A DNA stretch of 64,000 nt from Actinophytocola sp049647105 (GTDB lineage: Bacteria > Actinomycetota > Actinomycetes > Mycobacteriales > Pseudonocardiaceae): assembly GCF_049647105.1 (NCBI RefSeq), contig NZ_JBARWZ010000014.1, positions 1-64,000 of the forward strand. The letters are read 5' to 3'. The notes beneath the pieces were generated by a model. That model was given only the letters and a program-made list of their open reading frames with translations. It made no database searches and was not told the DNA's origin. Made by a program: the position numbers and the translations under genes. Shown here piece after piece: positions 43,078 through 52,400 of this stretch; position 1 is the stretch's first letter; each line of letters opens with the position of its first letter.

Positions 43078-43093
43078 CTGTTAGCGATAACAG
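43078..43093. promoter_or_regulatory. LacI-type operator, CTGTTAGCGATAACAG
   Basis: A perfect palindrome, CTGTTA-GCGA-TAACAG. TGTTAGCG-type sites are typical of LacI-family sugar repressors of plant polysaccharide genes in actinobacteria, which fits the downstream glycosidases. Confidence 0.55.
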
Positions 43094-43147
43094 AGCTGGC
43101 GCGCGTGCCTTGCTTGAGATTCAATCTTGAGCGAACAGGTGGTGTTC

Positions 43148-43161
43148 TGTTAGCGTTCACA
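43148..43161. promoter_or_regulatory. Second, imperfect TGTTAGCG operator half
   Basis: TGTTAGCGTTCACA matches 12 of 14 positions of the upstream palindrome, about 70 bp downstream of it. Two sites at this spacing could allow looping or overlap the promoter. Confidence 0.4.
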
Positions 43162-43258
43162 TGGACTGGCGCCCGTTTTCACCGCGAACAGTGCTCCTCC
43201 GTGACAGGCCTGCACCGCTTCCCGGGCTGAGCCGACCTCACCTGCTAGGAGATCATCC

Positions 43259-44569
43259 GTGCACGGACAGCTGAAGGTCAGAGGCTGGCTGGCCCGCCTC
43301 ATCCTCGTGGCGCTCACCGTCGCAGGCACCGCGGTGGCCGTCGCATCACCCGCACACGCCGACCCCGGCTACGTCTACACCACGTTCAAGGGAGACGCCG
43401 CCGCCGACCAGGAGCTCTGGGTCTACTCGTCGACCAACGGCACGAACTTCGGCGTGCTGGCCGACACCAACTACCGCGGTCCGTCCGGCGTGCTACGTGA
43501 CCCCAGCATCATCGCGCACAACGGGCTCTACTACCTCGCCCACACCGTCCAGTCATGGACCACGAACTCGACGTACTTCAACATCGCCGCCAGTCCCGAC
43601 CTGGTCAACTGGACACACGTGGCCAGCGTCAACTCCGGCATCGCCGACCCGCGATTCACGTGGGCGCCCGAGTTCTACGTCGAGGGCGGCACCATCCGGA
43701 TCATCGTGAGCATCGCCCAGACGACGTGCTCCAACTGTTTCCGCCCCTACGTCTTCACCGCCCAGAACAGTTCGCTGACCTCATGGAGCGGACCGGTGCA
43801 GATGGGTGGGCTCGGCTACAACCACATCGACACCTACGTGGTGAAGTCGGGGAGCACCTACCACGCCTTCGCCAAGAACGAAACTTCCAAGTACATCGAG
43901 CACTGGACCAGCGCGAGCCTCACCAGCGGGTGGGGCAACCAGGGCCAGTTGTGGAGCTCTGGCTACGAGGGCCCGGCCGTGTTGGCCATGAGCGACGGCT
44001 CCTGGCGCATCTGGGTCGACAAGTACACCAACGGCGGCATCTGGACGGCCACCAGCTCGAACCTGGACTCCTGGTCGGGTCTGAGCCAGATCACGTGCCC
44101 CGGCTGCCGCCACGGCACGATCCTGCCGGTGGCCGACGTGCCCGGGTCGGCGCCCGCCTACCGCGTGACCAATCGCAACAGCGGCAGGGTAATGGACGTC
44201 ATGTCCGCCTCGACCGCGGACAACGCCGAGATCAAGCAGTGGACCTGGAACGGTGGCAGCAACCAGAAGTGGACGTTCCAGGACGCCGGCGGCGGCTACT
44301 TCCGCATCGTCAACCAGAACAGCGGCAGGTGCCTCGACGTGGCGAGCGGCTCCACCGCCGAAGGGGCCAACATCATCCAGTACGCCTGCGGCAGCGCCAC
44401 CAACCAGCAATGGCAGTGGCAGGCCACTGGGAGCTACTTCCGGATCGTCGCACGGCACAGCGGCAAGTGCCTCGACGTCGTCAACTCCGGCACCGGCGAC
44501 GGCGCCGACATCCAGCAGTACACCTGCGGCAGCGGCACCAACCAGCAGTGGAGCCGCACCGAGGTCTGA
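43259..44569 (+). CDS. Secreted GH43-like glycosidase with ricin-type CBM13
   Basis: 436 residues. Basic n-region, hydrophobic core and AHA cleavage near residue 34 form a signal peptide. Residues 35-300 are a five-bladed propeller type domain with VLRDPSIIAHNGLYYLAHT, in which the Asp of RDPSI matches the GH43 catalytic base, and APEFYVEGG as acid region. The last 130 residues are a ricin B-like module with QQW repeats and CLDV. This suggests an arabinan or xylan side-chain glycosidase. Start is the GTG after AGGAGATCATCC. The QxW module is also found in the next gene, implying shared substrate. Confidence 0.85.
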   Translation: MHGQLKVRGWLARLILVALTVAGTAVAVASPAHADPGYVYTTFKGDAAADQELWVYSSTNGTNFGVLADTNYRGPSGVLRDPSIIAHNGLYYLAHTVQSWTTNSTYFNIAASPDLVNWTHVASVNSGIADPRFTWAPEFYVEGGTIRIIVSIAQTTCSNCFRPYVFTAQNSSLTSWSGPVQMGGLGYNHIDTYVVKSGSTYHAFAKNETSKYIEHWTSASLTSGWGNQGQLWSSGYEGPAVLAMSDGSWRIWVDKYTNGGIWTATSSNLDSWSGLSQITCPGCRHGTILPVADVPGSAPAYRVTNRNSGRVMDVMSASTADNAEIKQWTWNGGSNQKWTFQDAGGGYFRIVNQNSGRCLDVASGSTAEGANIIQYACGSATNQQWQWQATGSYFRIVARHSGKCLDVVNSGTGDGADIQQYTCGSGTNQQWSRTEV

Positions 44570-44611
44570 GCCCACTGTACGCAACGAAGCGATCCAGTGA
44601 TTGGACATCTC

Positions 44612-46105
44612 ATGGCACTGATCATGGCGTCTGATGGTTACCCGGCAGGACCAGCGCGGAGCACCCGGGTGCTGAACGCCATCGTGGTGACCGCGCTCGC
44701 CGTGCTGGCAAGCCTCGTCGTCCCCGCGTCGCCTGCCCATGCCGCCACCAGCCAGTTCCGCGGCATGAACTGGGCCGTGCTGGGTGACAACTTCAGTACC
44801 GGCACGCTTGTCGTGCAGGGCCTGAGCCAGTCCGACAGCAACGCGACAGTACGGGCCAAGGCCAACGCCCTCTACGACGACATGGCCGCCACCATGGGGG
44901 TCAACACCGTCCGGCTGCCCATCAACACTCACACGGTGGCCAACACGAACTGGTGGAACGCCTACCGCGGCGCCATCGACGCCGCCACCGAACGTGGGTT
45001 CAAGGTCATCCTCGCCTACTGGGAGGACGGCGCCGCCTCCGGTGGCAGGATCACGAACCTCGCCGCGTGGAACACGATGTGGTCCAGCGTCACCGACACG
45101 TATGGCTCGAACGGCAACGTCTACTTCGAGCCGATGAACGAGCCGCATGGCTACACGTCGGCGGAATGGCGCAACGTAGCGGCGAACTGGCTTGGCTATC
45201 ACACCTCGGCGGTGCCGGGCCGGGTGCTCATCGGCGGCACCGGCTACAGCCAGGATCTGCGCGACATCTGCAACGACAGCCGCTTCAGCTCGACGCTGCT
45301 TTCCTTCCACCACTACGCCTTCTTCTACGACGCGATGACCTACGATGCCTTCCGGACCCACATCCAGACGCGGCTGGGCAACTGCGCCTCCCGCGCGGTC
45401 GCGACCGAGTTCGGCGCGCCGATGTCCACCGGCCTCAACTACGGCGAGGCGAACAGCACCGACAATTTCGTGCGCCACATCCGCGCCATGGCCCAGGTCC
45501 TGCGTGACAACCAGATGGGCGGCACCTACTGGCCCGCCATCGGTGGCAAGCCGACCGGAAGCTCTGGCTACGACCACTACTCGATGTACGCCATGAGCGG
45601 CAGTGGCACCAATCTCGAACTGTCCGTCCGCAATCCCTCCGGCGCTGACCGGATCCGGTATGCCTGGGGCGACACCATCAGCGGCGGCACGATGTACCGG
45701 CTCACCGTGCGCCACAGCGGGAAGGCCATGGACGTCCAGCAACCGAACACCGACAACGGTGCGCGCGTCGGCCAGTACACCTACGGCGGAAACGCGTGGC
45801 AGCAGTGGCAGTTCCAGGATGCCGGCAGTGGTTACTGGCGCATCATCAGCCGTCACAGCGGAAAATGCCTCGACGTGTTGAGCGCGTCAACCGCCGACGG
45901 TGCCGAACTCGCCCAGTACACCTGTGGCTCCGGCACCAACCAGCAGTTCCAGATGGTCACGAACGGCAGCTACTTCCAGCTCCGGGCCCGGCACAGCGGC
46001 AAATGCGTGGACGTACCGTCCGCATCGACAGCGGACGGCGTGATCCTCAAGCAGTATCCGTGCAACACCGGCACCAACCAGCAGTGGTCTCGCGCGGTCG
46101 TCTAG
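44612..46105 (+). CDS. Secreted GH5 glycosidase with ricin-type CBM13
   Basis: About 497 residues. Signal peptide with core VVTALAVLASLVVPASPAHA. The GH5 barrel has YFEPMNEPHG with the acid/base Glu (about 177) and VATEFGAPMS with the nucleophile Glu (about 266). FHHYAFF fits the strand-6/7 His/Tyr. The last 130 residues are a ricin-like module with QQW repeats and CLDV, like the upstream gene. Likely endo-beta-glucanase or mannanase; substrate cannot be fixed. The start is uncertain (GTG 44597 or ATG 44612), with no good Shine-Dalgarno. Both genes lie behind the same LacI-type operators, with a short gap between them. Confidence 0.88.
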   Translation: MALIMASDGYPAGPARSTRVLNAIVVTALAVLASLVVPASPAHAATSQFRGMNWAVLGDNFSTGTLVVQGLSQSDSNATVRAKANALYDDMAATMGVNTVRLPINTHTVANTNWWNAYRGAIDAATERGFKVILAYWEDGAASGGRITNLAAWNTMWSSVTDTYGSNGNVYFEPMNEPHGYTSAEWRNVAANWLGYHTSAVPGRVLIGGTGYSQDLRDICNDSRFSSTLLSFHHYAFFYDAMTYDAFRTHIQTRLGNCASRAVATEFGAPMSTGLNYGEANSTDNFVRHIRAMAQVLRDNQMGGTYWPAIGGKPTGSSGYDHYSMYAMSGSGTNLELSVRNPSGADRIRYAWGDTISGGTMYRLTVRHSGKAMDVQQPNTDNGARVGQYTYGGNAWQQWQFQDAGSGYWRIISRHSGKCLDVLSASTADGAELAQYTCGSGTNQQFQMVTNGSYFQLRARHSGKCVDVPSASTADGVILKQYPCNTGTNQQWSRAVV

Positions 46106-46129
46106 GCATCGGGACGAAGACCGTTCGAA

Positions 46130-46182
46130 CGCAGACACTGGGCCGACGAGGCGTGTCCTGCCTCGTCGGCCCAGTGTCTGCG
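46130..46182. terminator. Strong bidirectional terminator hairpin
   Basis: A perfect 23-bp stem (46130-46152 pairs with 46160-46182) with a seven-base loop. It lies 25 bp after the GH5 stop and 13 bp after the stop of the minus-strand small gene, so it can end both transcripts. No T-run follows. Confidence 0.85.
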
Positions 46183-46194
46183 TGTCCAGGGGAC

Positions 46195-46332
46195 TCAGTG
46201 CGTCCGGCTGGCGGTCCGGCGGCGTCCGCCGAACAAATGGCCGAGCACACGGAACGGCAGAGTGAGAACGCTCATCACTGTGCCCATGACCGAACCAGCT
46301 GCTTTCCTGCCTCGGCGTGCTGGCCTGACCAT
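46195..46332 (-). CDS. 45-residue basic small protein
   Basis: MVRPARRGRKAAGSVMG, then a hydrophobic helix (TVMSVLTLPFRVLGHLFGG) and a basic RRRTASRTH tail. GGAGG lies seven bases before the ATG at 46332. The good ribosome site, dedicated strong terminator and amphipathic LPFRVLGHLFGG motif support a real gene despite the length. The short hydrophobic helix with a basic tail suggests a peripheral or single-pass membrane protein. The function is unknown. Confidence 0.6.
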   Translation of the reverse strand: MVRPARRGRKAAGSVMGTVMSVLTLPFRVLGHLFGGRRRTASRTH

Positions 46333-46565
46333 GATCGAGCCTCCAATTCGTCGGGTGTGTCCAGTCAGAGAGTGCCCCCGTCGTGCTCACCCAAACCGGT
46401 GACGGCGATCGGTGGATGAGGCATGTTGGTGGCATGGCGACATTCAATCCTCGTGGGGCGACTGGAAAGGCGCCCCGTTCGGGCCGAAGTCCGAGCTGCA
46501 CGTGTCGATCTACCGCAAGCCATGACGATCAGCGGTGCGCGGCTCGCGGCGTTAGCCTCGGGGCC

Positions 46566-47240
46566 ATGCTTGTAGCTCATGACCTGTTGCTCCTGTTGCT
46601 CGACGACGAGACCGGGAAGATCACCTCCGGTGCCGCCGAACCGGACAAGGCACTGGCCGGGGCGGTGCTGATCGACCTCGCCGCCCGCGAGTTGGTCGGT
46701 GTCACGACCGAGGGCAAGAAGGGCCGGCTGGTCACGCTCGGCGGTCAGGTGCCGCCGGAGGCTGTGTTGCGCCATGGGCTCGCGGTGGTCCGGGAGAAGG
46801 AGGGGCACAAGCCCCAGTCGGTGCTCGGCCCGTTGGCGAAGGGCCTGCGCGACCAGCTCGCCTCTGACCTGATCGAGGCCGGCGTCCTGCGCCACGAGGA
46901 GCGGAAGGTGCTGGGCCTGTTCCGCACCACCCGGCTCCCCGCCGCCGACTCCTCGCACGAGGCTGGGCTACGCGACCGGCTGACCGCGGTCCTTACCGGC
47001 GCCGCTGTGCCGGACGGGCACACCGGCCCGCTGATCGCTCTCCTGCACGCGATGGGCGCGGTCACGTCGGTCATCCCCGTCGAGGACAAGCGTGCCGCCA
47101 AGCGCCGGGCGAAGGAGATCGCCGATGGTGACTGGGCCGCGGCCGCTGTGCGCAAGGCCGTCGAGGAGGTCCAGGCGGCGGTCATGGCCGCCGTGATCGC
47201 GGCAACCACGGCGTCCACCGCCTCGGCGGGCTCCAGCTGA
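46566..47240 (+). CDS. GPP34 (Golgi phosphoprotein 3) family protein
   Basis: 224 residues. The GPP34 pattern is visible: LVAHDLLLLLLDDETGKIT, then ALAGAVLIDLAARELVGV, KGRLVTLGG and VLGLFRTTRLPAAD. In eukaryotes the family binds phosphoinositides; actinobacterial members are common and uncharacterised. The ATG at 46566 was chosen over longer frames that run through the promoter of the small protein gene. It converges with sbnB with 13 bp between stops, so it is not part of the peptide cluster. Confidence 0.85.
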   Translation: MLVAHDLLLLLLDDETGKITSGAAEPDKALAGAVLIDLAARELVGVTTEGKKGRLVTLGGQVPPEAVLRHGLAVVREKEGHKPQSVLGPLAKGLRDQLASDLIEAGVLRHEERKVLGLFRTTRLPAADSSHEAGLRDRLTAVLTGAAVPDGHTGPLIALLHAMGAVTSVIPVEDKRAAKRRAKEIADGDWAAAAVRKAVEEVQAAVMAAVIAATTASTASAGSS

Positions 47241-47253
47241 CCCGGGTACGGCG

Positions 47254-48270
47254 TCAGCTCGCCACCTCGCTGAAGAAGTCGGGCACCGGGGTGCCGCCGT
47301 CCTGTGTGGTGACACCGGCGTGTACCCATTGGCCGACGGCGAGGTCGAGTACGCCAAGGCCGAACGGGGAGAAGATCACCGGTTTGCCTGCCGGGCGGGT
47401 GACGCGTCCGGTGAGCAGGTCGGCGAGGGTGCCGTGAACGAAGTCGCGGTTACCGGTCCGTTGTTCGGTGAGGTGGAGCGAGGTTCGTTCGCGGACCGCG
47501 TGGTCGATGTCGTCGGTGTAGTTGTGTGCCGCGAGGATCAGCTCCGGGGACAGGTCGCGCAGTGACACGTGCAGGACGACCGGCGCGTGGTCGAGCAGGG
47601 CGGGGTCGTGCAGGTGCGGTTCGCCCGCGACGGTGGTGAGCAGCACCAGGTCGCAGTCGGCGAACGCGGCCGAGGCGTTGTCGACCGCCACCACGTCCGG
47701 TGCGCCCTGTTCTGTGAGTGCCGCACCGAAGCGTTCCGCCGCGGCGTGGTCCAGGTCGAACAGCCGGAAGCCGCCGATGCGCCAGTCGAGGTCGCGCAGG
47801 AACTTCCACACCTGCCTGGCGATCAGGCCGGTGCCGACGATGCCCACCCTGGCCGCCCTGCGCTCGCCGACGATGGTCTGCGCGGCGAGGACCGCGGACG
47901 CGGCCGTGCGGGCGGCGGAGATGATCGACGACTCGAGGCACGCGAACGGGTAGCCGGTCGTGGCGTCGTTGAGCACCAGCACGGCCGACGCGCGGGGGAT
48001 GCCGCGCTCCCGGTTGTCCGGGAAGCTCGCGATCCACTTGATACCAGCGACGTCGAACTCGCCGCCGAGGTAGGCGGGCAGCGAGATGATGCGCGACCTC
48101 GGCTGGTGCGGGAACCGCAGGAACGCGCTCTGCGGGTTCACGCTCTCACCCGCGTCGTGCGCGAGGTAGGCCCGGCGGACCACGTCCAGGCACTCGGCGC
48201 GGCGGCCTTCGAGCTGTCCCGCGACGTCGGCGCCGCTCAGCACCCGCAGGTTCGGCAATGGTGTGGACAT
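47254..48270 (-). CDS. sbnB: 2,3-Diaminopropionate biosynthesis protein SbnB
   Basis: 338 residues, ornithine-cyclodeaminase fold. SRIISLPAYLGG, then GIKWIASFPDNRERGIPRASAVLVLND, the nucleotide loop VGIVGTGLIARQVWKFL and SLRDLSPELI are typical. SbnB is an NAD-dependent enzyme that oxidatively splits N-(1-amino-1-carboxyethyl)-glutamate to Dap and 2-oxoglutarate. The ATG at 48270 has AAAGGGATCG upstream; another ATG at 48285 overlaps the sbnA stop and is also possible. It feeds the diamino-acid adenylation domain of the divergent NRPS. Confidence 0.9.
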   Translation of the reverse strand: MSTPLPNLRVLSGADVAGQLEGRRAECLDVVRRAYLAHDAGESVNPQSAFLRFPHQPRSRIISLPAYLGGEFDVAGIKWIASFPDNRERGIPRASAVLVLNDATTGYPFACLESSIISAARTAASAVLAAQTIVGERRAARVGIVGTGLIARQVWKFLRDLDWRIGGFRLFDLDHAAAERFGAALTEQGAPDVVAVDNASAAFADCDLVLLTTVAGEPHLHDPALLDHAPVVLHVSLRDLSPELILAAHNYTDDIDHAVRERTSLHLTEQRTGNRDFVHGTLADLLTGRVTRPAGKPVIFSPFGLGVLDLAVGQWVHAGVTTQDGGTPVPDFFSEVAS

Positions 48271-48281
48271 CTCGATCCCTT

Positions 48282-49280
48282 TCATGCGGCGGCCGGGCAC
48301 GGCTCACCGGTGCGGAGTGTCTCGACCCAGGCGGGGTTGTAGACGGTGTCTGCGTAGGCGTGCCCCCGGTCGGCGCACAGGAACGCGACCGTCGGCGTGC
48401 GCCTCGGCACGGGGTGGGCGGCGAAGTAGCGCTGGATGGCGTGGTAGACGCTGCCGGTGGAGCCGCCCGCGAACACGCCGTGCTCGCGGAGCAGGTCGTG
48501 GCAGCCGGTGACGGCGTCGGGTTCCGGCACGAGGACGACGTCGTCGATGAGCGCCTGCCCGACCAGCGGGGGCACGATGCTCGAGCCCAGCCCGGGGATG
48601 CGGCGCAACGCCGGTGGCGCGCCGAAGATCGCGGAACCGGCCGCGTCGACCGCGATCACCGCGCAGCCGGGGAAGGTTTCCTTGACGCGGTGGGACATCC
48701 CGGCGATCGTGCCGCCCGTGCCGACCCCGACGAACAGATAGTCCAGGCGCGGCAACGCGTCGCACAGCTCACCGCCGGTGAACCGGTGGTGCGCCTGCGC
48801 GGCGTCCGGGTTGCCGTACTGGTCGGGCCAGTAGGCGGTCGGGTCACCCGCGAGCAGCTCCGCTACCCGCCCGAGGCGCGTGCGCAGGTAGCCGCCGGTG
48901 CCGTCCGGTTCGGTGACCTTCGCCACGACCGGGCACAGCACCCGCAGGAACTCCTCGGTGCCGCGGTTGCAGTTCGGGTCGATCACCGGCACGAACCGCA
49001 CCCCGAGCGCCACCGCGCAGGACGCGAGTGACAGCGCGAAGTTGCCCGACGAGGACTCGACGACGGTCGTCCCGGCGCGCACCTCACCCCGGGTGATGGC
49101 CTGTTGCAGGATCCACAGCGCGGTCCGGTCCTTGGCGCTGCCGTTGACGTTGCAGAACTCGAGTTTCGTGAAAAGGTCCAGCCGGTCGTCGCGCAACGTG
49201 AGCAGCGGCGTCGGGGTGAGCCCACCGCGCAGCACGCGGAGCCTGTCGGTCAACGGGCCGTCCGCGGGACCGGTTGTCAT
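48282..49280 (-). CDS. sbnA: 2,3-Diaminopropionate biosynthesis protein SbnA
   Basis: 332 residues, PLP fold type II (cysteine-synthase-like). The PLP lysine is in NVNGSAKDRTALW, the substrate loop is VESSSGNFALSLA, and GVGTGGTIAGM is the phosphate-binding glycine loop. The N-terminus TPTPLLTL..RLDLFTKLEF is typical. SbnA joins O-phosphoserine and glutamate to form N-(1-amino-1-carboxyethyl)-glutamate, the SbnB substrate. Divergent from the NRPS across a 150-bp region; the pair with SbnB implies a Dap residue in the product. Confidence 0.92.
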   Translation of the reverse strand: MTTGPADGPLTDRLRVLRGGLTPTPLLTLRDDRLDLFTKLEFCNVNGSAKDRTALWILQQAITRGEVRAGTTVVESSSGNFALSLASCAVALGVRFVPVIDPNCNRGTEEFLRVLCPVVAKVTEPDGTGGYLRTRLGRVAELLAGDPTAYWPDQYGNPDAAQAHHRFTGGELCDALPRLDYLFVGVGTGGTIAGMSHRVKETFPGCAVIAVDAAGSAIFGAPPALRRIPGLGSSIVPPLVGQALIDDVVLVPEPDAVTGCHDLLREHGVFAGGSTGSVYHAIQRYFAAHPVPRRTPTVAFLCADRGHAYADTVYNPAWVETLRTGEPCPAAA

Positions 49281-49430
49281 GCCCTACAGGGAAGCCACAC
49301 CGACTGGCATTCGACTCGTACCTCGTTGGTAACGCCGGTCAACCCGGCGAAACCGGCGATTACCCCACGGTGACCGGCCGTTCCTAGCATCGGAAACGCG
49401 GTCCGGGACTGGTGTTGGAGGAGCGGCGGT
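49281..49430. promoter_or_regulatory. Divergent promoter region of sbnA and NRPS
   Basis: The 150-bp gap must drive both directions. An imperfect inverted repeat around TACC-TCGTT-GGTA (49319-49331) and the hairpin GCCGG-TCAAC-CCGGC are present. No iron-box-like (TTAGG) sequence was seen. GGAGGAGCGGC precedes the NRPS ATG. Confidence 0.4.
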
Positions 49431-52400
49431 ATGGCACGTCCAGCGGACGGTTTCACCAGCGTCCCGGCAGCGCTCGAGCGCTGGGCCGGGGAACGTGGTG
49501 ACGACACCGCGTTCACGTTCCTCGGCGCCGGTGGTGCGGTCGACCGGGTGCTGACCTACGCCGGGCTGGCCGACGAGATGGCGCGCGTCGCCGCGTTCCT
49601 GCGCACCGAGGTGCGCCCGGGGGACCGGGTGCTGCTGCTCTACCCGCCGGGTGCCGACTACCTCGCGGCGTTCCTCGGCTGCCTGTCCGCAGGCGCGGTC
49701 GCGGTGCCGCTGTACCCGCCGAGGCCCGGCGCGAAGCTGGACCGGATCACCGCCGTGGTCGAGGACTGTGGAGCCGCGCTCGCACTGACCACCGACCCGC
49801 TCGTGCCGCTGCTCGCGGACCTCCCCGTGCCCGTGCGGGCCACGGGCGGGCTGCCTGCCGCACCCGCGACCCCGGCCGCGCTCGGGGAGCCGGCGTTCCT
49901 GCAGTACACGTCCGGGTCGACGGGCACGCCCAAGGGCGTCATGGTGAGCCACGCCAACCTGGCGGCGAACCTGTCCGCGATCGAGGCCGGGTTCGGCATC
50001 GGCCAGGACGACGTGGTGCTCAGCTGGCTGCCGATGTACCACGACATGGGCCTGATCGGCACGACCCTGCTCCCGCTGTACACGGGGACACCCGCCGTGC
50101 TGATGCCGACGTTCGAGTTCGTGCGCGACCCGCTGTGCTGGCCGCTCGCGATCGCCGAGTTCGGCGCCACGTGCTCTGGCGGCCCGGACTTCGCCTACCG
50201 GCTGCTCGCCGAGCGGTACGACCCCGAGCGACTGTCCGGTGTGGATCTGGGCCGCTGGCGGATCGCGTTCAACGGCGCAGAGCCGGTGCGGGCCGCGACG
50301 ATGGCCACGGTGACCGAACGCTATGCGGCACAGGGGTTCTCGCCGTCGGCGTGGTTCCCCTGCTACGGGCTGGCGGAGGCGACGCTGTTCGTCGCGGGGG
50401 TGGGTGCGGGTTACACGACCTCGGCGGTCGACGGGCGGGACGTCGTGTCGTCCGGGGCACCGGCACCGGGCACCACGGTGGTCGTCGTCGACGGCGACGG
50501 TGAGCCGGTGACCGGCCAGCCCGGCGAGATCCTCGTGCGGAGCCCCGGCGTCGCCGGGGGCTACTGGGGCAACCCGGACACGTCCGCGTTCCACGCCACG
50601 GTTCCCGGGCACACCGGGGAGTTCCTGCGCACCGGCGATCTCGGCGCGCTCGTCGACGGTGCGCTGCACGTCACCGGCCGCGTCAAGGACCTGATCATCA
50701 TCGGTGGCCGCAACCACCACCCGCACGACCTCGAGGCCGCCGCCACCGGCACCGACGCGCGCCTGCGTGGTGCGGCCGCGTTCCAGACCGCCGACGGCGT
50801 CGTGCTGGTCGCCGAGCTGGTCGGCGCTGCGGTACGCCTTCACGCCGGGGAACTGGCGGCGCTGGCGTCGGTCGTGCGCCGGTCGGTGTCCGTCGACTGT
50901 GGACTCGACGTCGGCGAGGTCGTGTTCACCCGGCCGAACGCGATCCTGCGCACCTCCAGCGGCAAGATCCGCCGCGCCGCGACTCGCGAGCTGTTCGAGC
51001 GAGGGCAGCTGAAGACGCTCGGGCACGCCGCCGCGAGCACGGCGCCCACCGGCCTGCGTGCCGTGCTCGTCGAGAGGATCGGCTTCGCGGTGGGCGCCGC
51101 CGACGCCGCCCGGCCGCTGGCGGCGCTCGGCCTGGACTCCATGAAGCTCGTCGCGCTCAAGGGCGCGGCGGAGGCGTACACCGGCACCCGGCTCCCCGCC
51201 GAGCTGTTCTTCGGCGACGGCTCCCTGAACGACGTTCTCGCCGCCACCGGCCTGCCTGCGCGGGAGCCCGCCGAGGTGCCGGACGAGTGCGCCGCCACGG
51301 ACAGCCAGCTGCAGATGCTGTTCCACGACCAGCTCCACCCGGACGACCGCTCGAACACGCTCTCGACCGCGCTGCGCCTGGATCACTCCTTCGAGGCCGA
51401 CGAGGTCCGGGCCGCGGTCGCGGCCGCCGTCGCCGCACATCCGGCACTGCGCACCACGATCCGCGACGGCCACCAGCACGTCCACGACGACGCCCGGTTC
51501 GACTGGACGGTCACGGACCTCACCGACGAGACCGACGGGGCCGCCTTCCTCACCCATGTCGCCGGGCAGCCGTTCGACCTCGCGGACGGCCCGCTCGTCC
51601 GCGCGGCCGTGGTGCTCACCCCGGCGAGCACCACGCTGCTCGTCGCCTGCCACCACGCCGTCGCCGACTACGTGTCGCTGCGCGTCGTGCTCACCGACGT
51701 CGTCGCCAACCTGGTGGGGGACAAGGGCTTCGCGCTCACCGACGGCACCGCCGCCGACCCGCGTTCCTGGACCGCAGAGCAGGCCCGCCTGCTCGCGACA
51801 CCGGAGGCGCGGACGCGTCTCGCCGACCTCGCCGACCGGTGGCGACCCGCCCGCAACGAGGTGCTGTTCCCCGCGCCACCGGCCCAGCAGCGGCGCCGCA
51901 ACCCCGCCGCCGTCGTGGACTTCGCGGTCGACGCCGATCGCACCACCGAGCTGTACGCGCGGAGCGCCGCCCTCGGCGCCACCGCCTTCGTCACCGTCGC
52001 CGCCGCGTACCTGCGTGCACTGCACCGGGTGACCGGCAACCCCGCCGTCACCATCGGCACCACCCACCACGGCCGCACCGACACCCGTTTCGCGAACACC
52101 GTCGGCTACCTCGTGAACCCCGTGCCGCTGCGGGCCGACTTCGCCGACGGCGACCGGTTCGCGGACGTCGAGAACCGCGCCCGCGCCGAGCTGCGCGACG
52201 CGTTGCGCACCGCTGACCTGCCGTTCGCCGCGCTGGTCCGCGCGCTCGCCCCCGACCGGCACGGGCAGAACCCGCTGTTCCAGGCGACCCTCACCTACCA
52301 GCAGTCCTCGGACGGACGGCTCGGCGACGGCTTCGCGATCCCGTCGAGTGGCGCGCACGCCACGGTCGGGAGTGTCGGCGTCAGCGTCGTCGACGTGCCG

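Larger units (their letters stand above)
42948..43258. promoter_or_regulatory. Promoter region of the GH43-like gene
   Basis: 311 bp with no ORF. It contains two copies of a TGTTAGCG element (43078 and 43148), the palindrome AGATTCAATCT at 43117-43127 and AGGAGATC as ribosome-binding site before the GTG at 43259. Confidence 0.5.

Noticed and set aside
43781..45856. A 691-residue minus-strand frame over the two glycosidases
   Set aside because: Antisense to signal-peptide, GH43-like, GH5 and ricin-module coding sequence.
49281..49430. Iron-box search for siderophore regulation, because SbnA/SbnB are known from staphyloferrin B
   Set aside because: No TTAGG-type dyad was seen, and there are no hydroxamate, catecholate or NIS synthetase genes in the window. 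A siderophore role is not supported here.
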